Shown here one piece after another: positions 23,186 to 35,457 of a stretch of DNA of 64,000 nucleotides. The stretch lies in contig QPMI01000038.1 in NCBI GenBank assembly GCA_004431415.1, forward strand, positions 186,001 to 250,000, in the 5' to 3' direction. The stretch's first letter is position 1. The number at the start of each line of letters is the position of its first letter. Under the pieces are notes generated by a model. It made no database searches. It was not told the DNA's origin and saw only the letters and a program-made list of their open reading frames with translations. The stretch comes from Cyanophora paradoxa (lineage: Eukaryota > Glaucocystophyceae > Cyanophorales > Cyanophoraceae). Made by a program: the position numbers and the translations under genes.

Positions 23186-26100
23186 ATGCAACCGTCGGCC
23201 GGCTGGGGCCCGCCGCCCTCGCGGCGGGGCCCGCCGCCAGAGACATGGGGCCAGTGGACACGTAGAAGCTGGGCCGACTTCGATCCGCTCAACAACGTGA
23301 TGATCAAGCACAGCCGCCGTCGATTCTGGCTCGGCTGGTCGGCTGCGATCACACTCGCGTTTGGTACGTGTAATATAGATGGTTTCGAAGTCATAGCTAG
23401 CGTTTTCGCTGCCCGCCGAGCCCCCGAAAAGCCCAGCTTCGCTTCCGGCGCGAAATCCCGAGACGTGTTCTCGCGGGCGGGGATCTTGAACCGACGCCCC
23501 TTTCGCAGCGCTCACAGAGATCGGCATCTTTGGAGACCTGTTCAAAGAGCTGGCGTGGTTCGGGCTGCCGTCCTTCTTCGCCATCGTCTACATCATCTCG
23601 CCGGCCGTCGCCGCCTTCGCGCTGCACGTCCTCCTCGAGGTCTTCTTCTTCAACGGCAGCGAGTACCGACGCGTTATGGTCCGCCGCCCCGCGCCGCCCT
23701 TGACCCCGGTCGGGCGAGCCCTTGAGCGGGCCGCGACGAGCAGAGCATGACGATCGGCTGGGTGGTCGTGCCCCTCGCGTGGGTGCTCCTCGGTGTAGGC
23801 TCGAAGCTCAGCAACCAGCGCGAGTGGTGCGCCCGCGCGCGCCGGCCGCCCCCGGGCGGCCCGCGCCCCCGCGCCCGTCCCTCCCCGACCGGGGCCGCCG
23901 CCGCAGGTACGCGGACACGCTGTCGAGCATCGGGGCGCCGGCGGACACCGTCCTGCAGCTGCGCAACAGCCCGAACGTCGACCGCCTCGTCGTCTTCGCC
24001 ATCCTCGAGGCCATCTTCGCCGTGCGCGCGCGGCCCCGGAGGGACCTCGCGGCTCTCGAAGCTTAGCCTCTGGAGCCTCCTGGAGCTAGTCTAGAGCCCT
24101 CTGGATCCTTTGTTAGAGACGGCCACCGGCTTCCGGCCCGCCTCTGGCCTGCCTCACCGGCCCGCCCCCCGCCCCGGCGCGCAGACGATCACTTTTGGCA
24201 TCGTGTGCCGCTACAAGACGATCCCGCGGCCGGCGGGGCCCCGCCCTGGAGATGGCTACGCCATGCCGCCTGGGAACACGGAGGGGGCGTACCCCCCGCA
24301 GCTGGGCCCGCAGCAGCCGCTGCTGGCGGCGCCGGAGACGTCGCGGACGCCGGTGCCGCCGGGGGTGCCGGCAGGGGCGGCCCCCGGCGGCCCCGACGAG
24401 TTCCAGCGCTTCCTCGCCATGTACCGCATGATGAAGGCCATGGAGGGCGGGCCCGCCCCCGCCGCCGCCTTCCCCGCCGCCTCGGTCCCCGCCTCCCCGG
24501 CCCCCGCCGCCGCCCCGCGCCCGCGCCGGCGCCGCCGTCGCCGACGCGCGCGGAGCCGGCGGCGGCGGCGGGGGCGGGGGGCGCGGGCGAGCAGCTGGCG
24601 CAGCTGCTGGGGGCGGAGAACCCGCTCGCTCTGCGGCACCTGAAGGAGGCGATGCGCATCCTCGACGCGAGCGGCCCCGCCGCCTCCCGCTCCGCCTCCG
24701 CCGCGCACCCGCAGCCGCAGCCGCAGCTAATCGCGAGCCCGCCGCCCGTGCACTACGACGGCGCCGCCTCGCTCCGCTCCCGCCCCGGCAGCCCGACGCT
24801 CCCGTACCCCTCCTCCTCGTCAGCGTACCCCTCGGACCGCCCGCTCTCGCCGCGGCGCACGCCCGGCGGGGCGCTCTACTCGCCGCAGGGCGGGCGGCCC
24901 TCGTCGCCGCCGCTGAGCAACGCCTTCCACGTGCAGTACCGCGTGGGAGCGGCCCTCGTGGACTCCCAGCCGCCCCCGGAGCTCTTCCAGGAGCTGTACG
25001 CCGGCAAGATCCCCGCCGCGGGGCCGCCCCCGGCCCTCGGCTCCCACCAGCAGCACGACCCGTCCGGCTCGGGCCAGTTTTTTCGGGGGGCCCCCGCCCT
25101 TCAGGAGGAGCCCTATCGCGCCCCGCTCCGCGCGGAGGGGGTCGTGATCCGCGCTACTCCTGAGCGGCGGGGGCGCTTTGTCCCCCCCGCCGGCCGCCCC
25201 TTCCGGGCCCTGCCCGAGCAGGCGGCCGCCGGCCCCGCGCCCGCGCCCCCGGCGAGCGTCCCCTCCACGCGCGTCGGCTCCCCCCGCAAGTTCCGCGTAT
25301 CCCCCGCCAAGTCCCTGGACCTGCCCCGGCCCTCCCCGTCCCCCGCCCCCGCCCCGCCCCCGCCCCGGCCCGGCGCGCCTCTCCGCCGGCGCCTCCGGCG
25401 CTTCCCCGGCCCCCGCCTCCCCCGCCCCGCGTGACGGCTGGTCGCCGGCCTCGACCTCGGCCCGCCCGACCTCGTTCCGGGCGACGCCGGCCCCGACAGC
25501 AGCGGCCGCCGCGCCGTCCCCGCCCACGCCCCGCGGCCCCGCCCCGGAGGCGCCCGCGCGGCCCTCGCCGCGCGCCGCTCGCCGGCGGCGCTCGAGAGGG
25601 CGGCCCTCCCCGCCGCGCCGCGGGCGGGCACGCGCCCCGCGTCCCCCGCGAAGCAGCGGGCGCCTCGGCGGGCCCGAGGCGGGCGAGGGCGTGCCGGCGG
25701 CGACGGTGGACAACCTGCGGGCGGCGATCCGGGACCTGCTCGACGGGACCTCCGGAGCCCTCCGCCGCGCCCGCCGCCGCCGCTCCGGCGGCGGCCTCGA
25801 CACCTCGGCCGGCTCCGGCTCCCGCCCGCGGCCCGCCGCGCGGCCTCCCTCTCGCCCCCGGCGCGCCCCGCCCGCCCGGCGGCGGCGGTGTCGCGGGGTC
25901 TGGGGCGCGGGCGGCGGGCACCGGACGGGGCGGCGATACCTGCTCTCGTCGGACGAGGAGAGCGAGGGCGAGGGCGCCGGCGAGGCGCGGCCGCGGTTCA
26001 GCTGGGCGGCCGGCGCCGTTGCGCGGCGGGCGTCGGCCCCGCGGGGCGGCGGCGGCCGCCGAGCGAGCCCGAGTCCTAGCGACAGCGGCAGCGGGAGCCG

Positions 26101-27201
26101 AGCAGCAGCGGGCGGGCGCGGGCGGAGGCGGCCGGCGCGCCCCGCCGGCGCGGCGGCGACGGCGCCGGCCTCGCAGCGGACGCTCGCAGGCGGCGCGGCC
26201 GCCGCCTCGTCCTCCTCGGCGCAGCGGGGCCGCCCTCGGACGCGGCGGCGGACGCGGAGGTGGCGGCGGCCTCGCTCGCCGCCGCCGAGGCCCGCGGCCA
26301 GATCGACGTCATCCGCTCGGCCGTCAGGTGAGCCTCAAGCTCGAGCTCCCACCCCGCCTTCCTTGCCCCGTTCCATCCCTGACGCGCGCGCGCGCGCGCG
26401 CAGGCGGTGGATCCTCTCGTCGGAGGGCCCCCCGAGCGCCCCGCAGCGCCTCGTCCCTCGGGAGCGGCCGCCCGCGGCCCGCGCAGGCGCAGGCGGCGGC
26501 GGCGGCGCCTGCGGCGCCCGGCGGGCTGGACATGGCGGAGGTGGAGCGGCGCATCGCCCGCTACGACGCCGACACACGCCTCCGGGTGCGCTGTTCGGGC
26601 CCCCTCCTGCGTCGCCTTTCTGACCGGGGCCAGTAGGACGCGTACGCGCGCCACCCGCCCCGCGCCGCCGGCGCCCCCGCCCCAAGGCCCGCCCCCGCCG
26701 CCGCTCCCCGCCCCGCCGCCCCGCCCCCGCCGCCGCCCCCTCCTCTTCCGGCGCCTCCCCCGCCCAGCCTCCGCAGGCCGCCGGCGCCGCCCGCAGACCC
26801 CCGCCTCGCCCTCGGTGCCCAGCAGGCCGCCGCCGCCATGCTCTCCCCCGCGCCCTCGGCGCCCTCGGCGGCGGCGACGCCGGTGGGGCAGCCGCCGGCG
26901 CGCTCGACCTCGGCGCCCCCGGGCCCCGCGCCTTCCGCGCCGACGGGGCGGCGCCGAGCGCGGAGCGGCGACGCCGAGCCCCGCGCCGGCGCCGGCGTCG
27001 GCGCGGGCGATCCACATCTCGCCGCGGTGGCGCGCCCGCTCGCGCTCGCCGGCGCGCATCCCCGAGCTCTCCTTCTCGCGGCCGACGCCGCCGCGGGAGG
27101 AGGACGGGCCGGCGCCGCCCTGGTACGAGATCGAGCGCGACGGCTCCTCGCCCCCGCGCCTCCTCGACCGCAGCAACCCCTTCTCCGAGGGGCAGGACTA
27201 G
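23186..27201 (+). CDS. Four-TM membrane protein with long disordered C-terminal tail
   Basis: From ATG 23186 five exons join in perfect phase (introns after 23395, 23670, 23857 and 24034). Four hydrophobic spans follow: FWLGWSAAITLAFALTEIG, FGLPSFFAIVYIISPAVAAF, IGWVVVPLAWVLLGVGSKL and LVVFAILEAIFATITFGIVC. The tail is Pro/Ser/Ala-rich with short ordered pieces: GEQLAQLLGAENPLALRHLK, FHVQYRVGAALVDSQPPPEL, SPRKFRVSPAKSLDL, LSSDEESEGEGAGEA and AEVERRIARYDADTRLR. The end is DRSNPFSEGQD with TAG at 27201. NPF is an EH-domain ligand, suggesting endocytic trafficking (inference). An AATAAA lies at 27282. Frame changes near 24520 and 25430 are unexplained by clear introns, so the tail could belong to a second gene. 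No family is recognised. Confidence 0.5.
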
Positions 27202-27281
27202 CTGTAGCTGTAGACAGCAGAACGTTCGGCCCCGCCTCGAGCTTGCGTGCCGTGTACGGTTCGAGTCCGTGTGCGTCCTGT

Positions 27282-27287
27282 AATAAA
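27282..27287 (+). terminator. Possible polyadenylation signal AATAAA
   Basis: It lies 81 bp after the stop of the four-TM protein gene, and about 45 bp before the end of the convergent protease gene. The position is right for a 3' end signal, but most other genes in the window lack an obvious AATAAA. Confidence 0.35.
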
Positions 27288-27332
27288 GCAGCAGAGCCCG
27301 TCAATCTCGAGTTTGAGATTCGAATTCAGGGG

Positions 27333-28500
27333 CTACACGGGGTTGGAGCCGAGGAGGTCGGCGGGGACGGCGCCGGCGAGGGCGAGGCCGAGGAGGAGGA
27401 GGAGGGTGGAGCCGTTCCAGAGGGCGTGGGCGAGGGCGGAGGCGGCGAGGTTGCGGGACTTGGCGTAGACGAAGGCGAGGACGGCGCCGGCGGCGGTGAG
27501 GGGCAGCAGCTGGTCCGGCTCCCCGTGCGAGAGGGCGAAGAGGAGGCCGTCCAGGAAGATGGCCGGCCACACCGGCATGTACCGCGTCAGCGCCGTCAGC
27601 ACCAGGCCACGGAAGATCACCTGAGCGCCCGTTTAGAAGAAGCGGCCCCGCGCGGATTGGGGCCCGGGGCTGTCCGACCGCTCACCTCCTCGAAGACGGG
27701 GGCGGCGACTGAGGCGACGGCGAGGATTGCGGCGACGGTCACGGCGTCGGGGCCGGCGCCCCCGGCCCCCGCCGCCTGCAGCGCCAGCTCCGTGATCTGT
27801 ACCCCCCGGCTGGGACTCGTCCGGGGGGGGGGGAAAGGGGCGCGGGGGTACGTGCAGGGCACCTCCTGGGGCTGGACCTCCTGGCCGGCCTCGGCGAGGG
27901 CCTGGACGAGGGCGGCCCCGTTCACGAGGGGCAGCGCAAGGAGCAGCCCGCCTGCGCCCCGGGCCCCTCCCGTCAGGTCCGGGGGGTACGTGTGCCGGGG
28001 AAAAGGGGGGTACCGAAGCCCCACTTGAGCCAGGAGGTGCCCTGGAAGTCGAAGCGGAAGACGTCGGGGCGGGGCCCGTACGGCCCGGTGATCGCCGTCC
28101 GCAGCGCGAGGAGGCCGGCCCTGCGCGGCGCTGAGCGGCTGCAAGAGAGACGGGCGCGCACGCGGACGCGTGCGTACCCCATCTGGAGGGCGTACAGGAG
28201 GACGAGGACGAGGGACTCAAAGCGGCCGTCCAGCAGGCGGCTCGTGTCGATGGGCATACCCAGCGCCCCGTACTGGAGCATCTGCGGGGGGTATGGGCGC
28301 AGAAGGGGGCGGGGGGAGGAGGAGAGTGGTGGGACCTCGTCGAGCTGGGGACCCACGAGAATGGCGACCGCGGGCGACACGACGAGCACGGCGCCGGCGA
28401 GTGTGTAGACCAGAGACCAGCCGAACCACTTCGCGACGTCCTGCAGGACCCACGGCACGTCCCACCGCTCGCCGGGGTCCAGAAAGCTCCGGCTTCCGCC
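27333..28500 (-). CDS. CPBP-family intramembrane metalloprotease (CAAX/Abi type)
   Basis: The three motifs of the family are present in order. EEVIFRG (EExxxR) is split by an intron between the second Glu and Val; then FALSHGEPDQLL (FxxxH), then LAASALAHALWNGS (HxxxN). They sit among hydrophobic helices such as WSLVYTLAGAVLVVSPAVAI, LVLVLLYALQMGYARV, ILAVASVAAPVFEE and LLLLLGLALAGAVPADLL. In eukaryotes such proteins are Rce1-like prenyl-protein proteases or plastid members. The exon order and GTACCCC- or GTGCGC-type introns fit the minus strand. The 5' end is unresolved: the frame is open upstream of 28458 (DPGERWDVPWVLQDVAKWFG) but no in-frame ATG with a clean splice was found up to about 28640. 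The stop is TAG at 27333. Confidence 0.85.
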
Positions 28501-29150
28501 CTGCAGCTGCGGGAGCGGGTGCGCCTTCAGATCCGGCGCAGAATAAAGAGGGAGTAGATCACCGAGCGGCGTACATCGGAATCGGCCTGCCCCGGCGGCG
28601 CCGGCACGGGCGAATTCGGAGAAGGTTCATTCTGGTTGCATACGAAACGTCAGGTATTCGCCTTCAGCACACGGCCCGACGTCCTCTTAGCCAACGACAA
28701 AGAAGCGCAAGCTTAAAGCTTCTCCCGGCCGCGGAGCAGCGCCTCGAACCTGTTCGGGTTCGGCGGATGCGACGGGTGTGCACAGAAACCGCCTGCAAGC
28801 GCCGCCGTGCTCGAACGAACGCCTTTGCGCGCGGCCGAGGTGGGCGGTCAGGAAGCGCAGTGATTGCCTGGGTGCGCTCGCCGGCCGGAGGATGCAGGAT
28901 GCGCTGGATTGAGCGCCTAGTCTCCCGCATACCGGAGGCAGGGTAGGGACCGCCGGGCTGGCGAAGCAGAGCGTCATCGAACTTGAGGTTGTACCCAGGT
29001 AGCGGGAGTTTCGTGCTTGCTAGGGCTCCAGCCGCTCCAGCCGCCACAGATCGAGTGCCAGGTGCGCTTCTGCACCTTCGAGCGATCCCGCCCTCGTTGA
29101 CAGCTGATCAGGTCTCCTGACTCGGGTCTCAGCGGTTCTCGGCGGCAAAG
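28501..29150. other. Spacer holding the unresolved 5' part of the protease gene and the F-box gene promoter
   Basis: This is a divergent intergenic region. Its left third probably contains the missing first exon of the CPBP protease. No other gene or RNA is recognised. Confidence 0.5.
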
Positions 29151-31696
29151 ATGGTCTCCAGCATGGCGCTCGGCAAGCGTAGACGCAATCGGGGCACGGA
29201 CAACGACGATTCCTCGGTGCGTGCTCCTTTTGCCGAGGCGGGAAACTCGCTCGGCCACGTGAAGGGTTGGCGGCTCTCGCGGGCGTCCAGCTGCGGCGTA
29301 AAACCGGGATAAAAGAGGGCTGCGCATTCTCTAGCGGATACGTTGGCGTCTCACGTGCGCTGGTTGGGTAGTCGCGCCGTTCCGTGTTTCGCACAACAAG
29401 CGAGTGTTCTCCAAACAGCGGGGGCCACAACCGCTGGGGTTCACGCTCTGACCTGTTCGTTTTGCTTCGTAGGTTGAAGACGGATCGGATAGCGGCACGC
29501 CTGATGGCCGCCCGAGCTACGAGCGCCTCTCCCCGAAGCGCGTGGCCGGGGCTTCGCTGTCAATCGGCAGCGGGAATTCCGCCTTTGTTCCGATCGAAGG
29601 GCCTCTTCAGGTGTACAGCTCGAGCTCGGCACAGCGTCCGCTCAGCGTCCCGGCTCCTGGTTCCTCTTCTTCGGAGCTGTCGCACTTCCAGACTCTTCCC
29701 CGCGACTTGGTCGAGAAGATCTTGATCAACCTCGGCGACATAGCTTCTCTTTGCAAGTGTGCGAAGATCTGCCGGTCTTGGCGCGCGGCCGTTCGCAGCA
29801 CCGCTTCGATTTGGCAGAGCATCAACCTCACTCCTTACTCCGAGAAGCTCTCCGACACGAACCTGAAGAAGCTCTTCGATTTCTTGAAGGAGCTGAAGGG
29901 CACGGGCATCGCGACCTTCTCCGTGGCGAACTGCAAGACGATCACGCACGCCGGCCTCCGCCCGCTCGCTCAGTTCAACAAGTCGCTCACGTCGCTCAAC
30001 CTGGCGATGAACACCGTGTCCGAAGACACCATGAACCTCGTCGGCCAGCTCTCCAACCTCAACTCGATCAACCTGGCCAACTGTGGCGCGGTCCGCCCTC
30101 AGCCGACGCTCCCCACCCCCTCGACCCCGCGCGGCGCTGACCCCGCGCGCGACCGGCAGCTCTCCTCCACGCACCTCCGGCCGCTCGCGCTGCTGTCCTC
30201 GACGCTGACGAACCTGACCCTGTCCGGAACGCACATCACGGACGGCTCCCTCATGCTGCTGCGCCAGGTGCCGGGCCCTCCCTCCCCCTCCCTCGCGCGC
30301 CGCATCCGGCAGCGGTCGGCCTGATCATGACCCGCGCGCCCGGCAGCTCACGAACCTGACCCAGCTCAACATCGCCGACTGCCCCTACCTAAAGGTCCCC
30401 CGCCCCGCCCCGCCCCGCCCCGCCCCGCGCTGCGGCCGACGCGGCGGGTCGCGCGCAGGACGCGGCTTTCTTCCACGAGCTGACGACGCTGACGAACCTG
30501 CGGGAGCTGACGGTCGGCTCGGACTACGTCAACGCAGACTACCTCGCGCCCGTCGTCAAGAAGTGCACCAAGCTCACCGGTGCGCCCCGCGCCGGCGGGC
30601 CGCGCCGCGCCGCGAGGAAGGCGCCGACGCCGCCGCCGCGCGCCGCGCAGTGCTGCAGATCACGAACACGGCGGCCGAGCCGGGCGCCCTGCTCTCCACC
30701 CTCACGCACCTGACCTCCCTCCAGGCCCGCCCCGCCCCCGCCCCCGCCCCAGATTCAGCGGCGGGCGCGCTGACGCCGGCGCCGCGCGCAGTACCTGCAC
30801 GTGGCGTACGGGAAGGACACGGTGAACGACGGGGGGCCTATCCAGGCGATCCGGCACCTGACGGCGCTGCGGGGCCTCTGCCTGAAGAACAAGCACTCGC
30901 GGATCCTGCAGCACCTCGACTTCGTGTCGACGCTCTCGAGCCTGCAGGGCCTCGCCCTCAAGGGCTACTTCTTCGGCTCCCTGCCGGCCAACATGGACAG
31001 CCTCGGCATCCTCTCCAGCATCACCCGCCTCGAGATCGAGCTCGTCTCCGGCATCTCCGTCCCCAACCTCGTGCGCGCCCGCGCGTGTACCCCGCCCCGC
31101 GTACCCCGCCGCTCGCTCTCCTGACGGCCCCGGGGCCAGCTGCGGGGCCTGGACAACCTGGACTACCTGCGGCTGGACTGCCGCTCGGTGCAGCTCGGGG
31201 CCGACTTCCCGATCCTCCCCAAGCTGCGCACCTTCCAGCTCTGGCTCTCCCGCCTCCCCAGCAACCTCAACGACCTCGCCACCGCCCTCGCCAAGTTCCC
31301 CATGCTCAAGAAGCTCAAGGCGCGCCCTCCCCCCGCGCCCCTCCGGCCCCTCCGGCCCCTTGCTAGCGCCACGGCTGACGCCGGGGGGGCAGGTGCGGGT
31401 GTGGAAGATCGCTGGCTTCTGCGTGCGGGGCCTGTGCACGCTCTCGGGGCTGGACGCCTTCGAGCTGCGGCTGCACGACGGCTCGACGAGCGGGGACGAC
31501 CTGAGTGCGCTCTGGTGCGGCCTCACGCAGGCCAAGATCCAGGTCTTCAAGGAGGACACCCTCGCCAACGAGTGGGCCTCCTCCGGCCGCTCCCACATCC
31601 AGGCCCGCCCCGCCCCGCCAGCCCGCCCCGACCGCCCGCCCGCCCGCCTGACGTGCTCGCGGCCCCGTGCAGGACGACGTGGAGATCGTGGGCTGA
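29151..31696 (+). CDS. F-box/leucine-rich-repeat protein (FBXL-like)
   Basis: Exon 1 (29151-29216; ATGs at 29151 and 29163) encodes basic-acidic text MALGKRRRNRGTDNDDSS. It joins in phase at 29473 to VEDGSDSGTPDGRPSYERLS. An F-box follows: LPRDLVEKILINLGDIASL, CKCAKICRSWRAA and STASIWQSINL. LRRs then run to the end: KSLTSLNLAMNTVS, LNSINLANCGA, STLTNLTLSGTHITDGSLML, LTQLNIADCPYLK, LRELTVGSDYVNADYL, ALRGLCLKNKHS, LQGLALKGYFFGSL, ITRLEIELVSGI, LDYLRLDCRSVQLG and LRTFQLWLSRLP. The stop is TGA 31696 after DDVEIVG. Such proteins are substrate receptors of SCF ubiquitin ligases. Three of its introns start with GC (30725-30791, 31320-31392, 31603-31672), all phase-consistent. The target is unknown. 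Confidence 0.85.
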
Positions 31697-33830
31697 GCCG
31701 GTCCCTTGGCGTGGCGCGCTCCCTTCCTTCCCCTAGGGCAAGTCCCCGCGAGACCCGCCACTGGGCCGCCAGCCAGTCTCGAGGGGCAATGCATAGATGG
31801 ATCGCGAGACGTGCCGGCATTTGCCGCTTCCCGTCAGTGCAGTGTGGCACGAAACGAAACCTGAACCAGTACTTGAGGGGCGAGCTTGGATTCAACTTGA
31901 CTAGCTGCCGGGCCGGGCCATGATCATGAAGCTCAACGGGTTTCATTCTGTAGCCTAGTAGCTATGGTGTTTAACGAATTAGCTTCATGGGGCACGATCA
32001 GGGTGCCACGGAGTTCGCGATTGAAAAGTTGCCAAGTTGGTCATCGAATGCATGACAGGTCCTACTACTAGGCTACGTACGCGTACCGTAATACGCGTAT
32101 ACCGTAGTACGTCACGTATACGAACGTTAACAGTTTGGAACGGGCCCCGGCCCCGGCCGTAGTGATTGATATCCGTGGTCGGACGTCGAAAACCCTTCCC
32201 GGCCCCTCCCGCCCTCCCTCCCCTCCCCGAGTCCCCATGGCCAGCCGCAGCTGCAGCAAACTTTAGGCGCAAATTGGCAGAAGCAGAAGGAAACTTGGAA
32301 TTTCGACTCGGCGAAGGGCGAATTAATATTCAGCGTGCTACTCACTGAGTCACTGGTTTACGCCTATAGCTAGCCTAGGCCTAAGCCCCGCTTTCGGAGG
32401 GCCTTGTGTCGTCCCTGCCGGCCGCGGTTGCAGTCTGACGGAGCCCGTGGGCAGGGCCGCCGCACCGGTACCTTCGGGACGGCCCGGGACGCGGCTGGGG
32501 TGCAGATCGAGAGGCGGAGGAGCACCGCCCGAGCCGCTCGAGCAGGCGAGGTGGGGTCGGCGGGGGCGGCGGCGCCCGGCAGAGACGGGAGGGCGGCCCC
32601 GGCGGCGGCGGGCCGGCGGGGCTGGTGAGGGGCCCCTGTAGCTTCAAAGCCGCAGATCTCGAGCGGCTCGTGCACGCGCATAGTGGCTTGTTCACCTGCG
32701 GAGCAGCTCGCGTAAACAAAGGTGCGCGGGGCTGTTGCAGAGGCGGAGGCTCGGACAGCCGAGTCATGCTGGTCACTGCCAGGCTGGCCTCGTGTTCGGC
32801 TGGTCCCAGCCGGGAGTCGAGACTCGAGAACAGGCGAGGACGGGCGCGGCTCGGCCTAAAAGCGCGTGAGTTCAAAGCCTGCGAAGGACGTGAGCGAGAA
32901 CTAACGCTGCGAGGCCAATCCAACGAGCCGGAGCGTACGCGGAGCGTTCGACGTTCTGCCGGAGAGGCGGGTCCTGCGGTACACTTCGAGTTCGATCCGA
33001 GCTCGATTGCGCGCGCGGCAGACCGCACCCGCTGCTAAAACGCGAGGACGAACCGCGGGCCGAGCAGGCCGAGGCCGCGCCGAGTCCTCAGCATGCTGCA
33101 CCCTCGAGCCTGAGCTTGGGGGCCGGGCACAGAAACACGAGCACGCATCGATGCGTCGGCACAAGGCAGCCAAGAGCAGAGCCATCACCGCGCGAAGTCA
33201 CGGCGCTGTTCGACTTTGAGGTTGATGAGCGCTACCTCGAAAGGTCGCGGTATACGTACCTTAGTACCGGTCAACCGCACGGTCGCGGCCAACGGGGGGT
33301 TGCAGGCCCAGCTAAAGCACCGGGACGCGACATATGTGCGACGCGGAGACCGCACAGTCGCCTGCGCACGCTTAGCGCTGAGCGCGCACGCAGGGGCGTC
33401 CGCCGGGCTACGGGGCAGGGCAGCTGCGCCATCTCGACCCGTCGCCGCCACCGGCGGATCGTAAACTTGTGAGCGCGTCGCGAAGGCCGTCGGCGGGCGA
33501 CCGTGGGCTGCGTAGCTAGCTGCTCGATGAGCACGTGCGAGTACCCTGCTGCCACACCGTTGCAGACACTCGAGCTCTAAGTTTAGGCGTTGCAACTGGC
33601 CGTCTTAGCCTCCAATTTTAGACTCGGGACCCAGTTAGTAGGGCCGTTAGAGCCACGTCCCATACAATCACAAATCCGAAGAGACCTCATCTTCCGCCGT
33701 TGGTGAGCCCGCGCAGCCGAAGCCTCTCCGCCCTCAGATCACCTCTACAGCATCGTAGTAGTGCTAAACAGCGGCTGATCGGCGCCCGCCGCAGTTTTCC
33801 CGAGAACCTTCCAAACTTCCTCACAGCAAA
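31697..33830. other. Intergenic region of about 2.1 kb without a recognised gene
   Basis: Open frames here have biased Arg/Ala/Ser composition, no domain and no convincing splice pairs. The stretch 31970-32380 is AT-richer, with TACGCGTA-like alternations near 32075-32125. Unrecognised non-coding RNA or exons cannot be excluded. Confidence 0.55.
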
Positions 33831-34533
33831 ATGGCGAAGGACTGGAGCTCTGGTGCGTGCAGCCTTCTTCTGCATTGTACAGCTGATCTGTGCTGATTTT
33901 CCTCGGCGTTCGCCAGGCATCTGCTCGTGCCTCGATGACTACGACAGGTTCGAAACCACCTCCGAACATCCGAGGCCTTTGGCCGCTGACCTGGATCTGC
34001 TTTCCGCAGCTGCTGCCTTGCCTTCACCAACCCATACACCATGCAGTCCGTCACCAAGAGCTGGGTCGACGGGTGAGATCTTCTCAGAATACCTCCACGG
34101 CCTGCCGTTGGCTAAATAAAGTGAGCCGCAGCTCGAGCCCTTGGGAGAACGCTGCGGCCTGCATGTGCTGCACCAGCCTGCTCTGCGGTCTCAATTGCAT
34201 TGTCCCCACGCTTTGGCGCCAGGAGATCCGGCAGTTCGCCGGGTCAGTCCTCCTTCCCTCGTCGCCTATCTTTCGCTTTCCTCTCTTCTAGTCTTGCTTA
34301 ATCTCTTTTCTCTGCGCAGCCTGCCCACGGAGGGCACCATGGTCATGGACTGCTTGTACCACTGGTGCATTCCGTGCTGTGCGGCGGCGCAGGAGGCGCG
34401 CGAGGTGAAGATGAAGCTCAACAAGAAGATGAACCTGTCCGTTCCTAAGGTTCGCTTCGCTTTTCCGAACTGTAACTGTCAACTTTCTTGTGCTGACCTC
34501 GGTCACGCGCAGCCCCTGCAGTTCGGCAAGTAA
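33831..34533 (+). CDS. PLAC8-family cysteine-rich protein
   Basis: Six small exons join in phase: 33831-33852, 33917-33947, 34010-34072, 34132-34242, 34320-34449 and 34513-34533. The 125-residue product begins MAKDWSSGICSCLDDYDSCC, the hallmark W.SG...C.DD...CC of PLAC8. It continues with CMCCTSLLCGLNCIVPTLW and CLYHWCIPCCAAAQEAREV, matching the second Cys-rich block and the QE.RE motif, and ends PLQFGK. PLAC8 proteins (PCR in plants, FWL/CNR) are small membrane-associated proteins linked to metal export or organ-size control. Length and motif order are normal. The second hydrophobic Cys-rich stretch may be membrane-embedded. The specific role here is unknown. Confidence 0.85.
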
Positions 34534-35457
34534 ACGTCGAAAACTAGTGTCGGCAGGACATAGGAACTTCTTTACATTAGGCCTAGTATAGGTTGTATCA
34601 TACATGCGTGCTGTTGTCTTTCCTTGTCCATCTTCTTCCAATCGAGAAACATTGGAAATTTCAACTAGCCGTTGGCAACCTTGCCAGGTAATGGGTGGGC
34701 GGGTGTAAGCATGCCAGGGCCGCCTTAAAGTCTCTAGCAGCTGGAAACTGGCTCGCTGTGCGTTGTAGCCGTTGGTGCTACAGTGACTGTCCGGCCCTGG
34801 GGCCTGGGAGCTTTGTGCTGGATGATCTACCAGTAGGCCTTGCTTGGACGCGACTCGCGGCGAGAGCGCAAGCTTAAACTTAAGCTTAGCAACGGTAGCA
34901 CTGCGCATACAGCATGAAGGCTTGAAGAAGGGCCCCTTTTTGTGAATGGGAAATCCTTTCTGTGAGCAGCTCAGCGGCTGTAGGATCAGATGCATCGGTT
35001 CGTCCAACGGTCCTGGCCAGCGCAGTGCACGTGGCCCCGCCCGGCGGAGGCCTCGGTCATCTCCCCTCGTTAACGTTTACTAAGGGGGCCAATTGCAATT
35101 ACAAGTTGGTCTTGCATCTCGTTCTTCAACTTTTCAAATCGCGTCGGAAAAAATGTACACCAGGGCTGTTCAATAAGGTAACGAATGACTAATAGCCTGG
35201 CGTCGACGTAGAGGTACGCTTCACAAAAACATCTCATCTACAGAGCCTCAAACTAAGCCTGAAAGTACCCACCTCGCACTGGAAATGCACTGGAACGGAG
35301 ATCGCCTGGGAACGCATGGGTCGACCTCGCGAGGCGCCTGTCACAGAAATCACAGGAAAGATAGATAGAAAAAACCCTGCCCTAGAAAACTGAAACTGAT
35401 AGCGAGCTGCCGATCGGTGGAGGAGAGGAGGAGGAGGAGTCCGGGGGGAAAGAGCGC
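34534..35457. other. Spacer between convergent PLAC8 and translocase genes
   Basis: It is more AT-rich than average, with no coding support on either strand. The HindIII-like AAGCTT/TTAAGCTT palindromic motif occurs three times near 34870-34890. Confidence 0.55.

Noticed and set aside
27194-27280. Possible tRNA with T-arm ACGGTTCGAGTCCGT and CAGGAC/GTCCTG ends
   Set aside because: Spacing between T-arm and acceptor is wrong and no D- or anticodon arm forms. The region is the 3' flank of a protein gene with an AATAAA.
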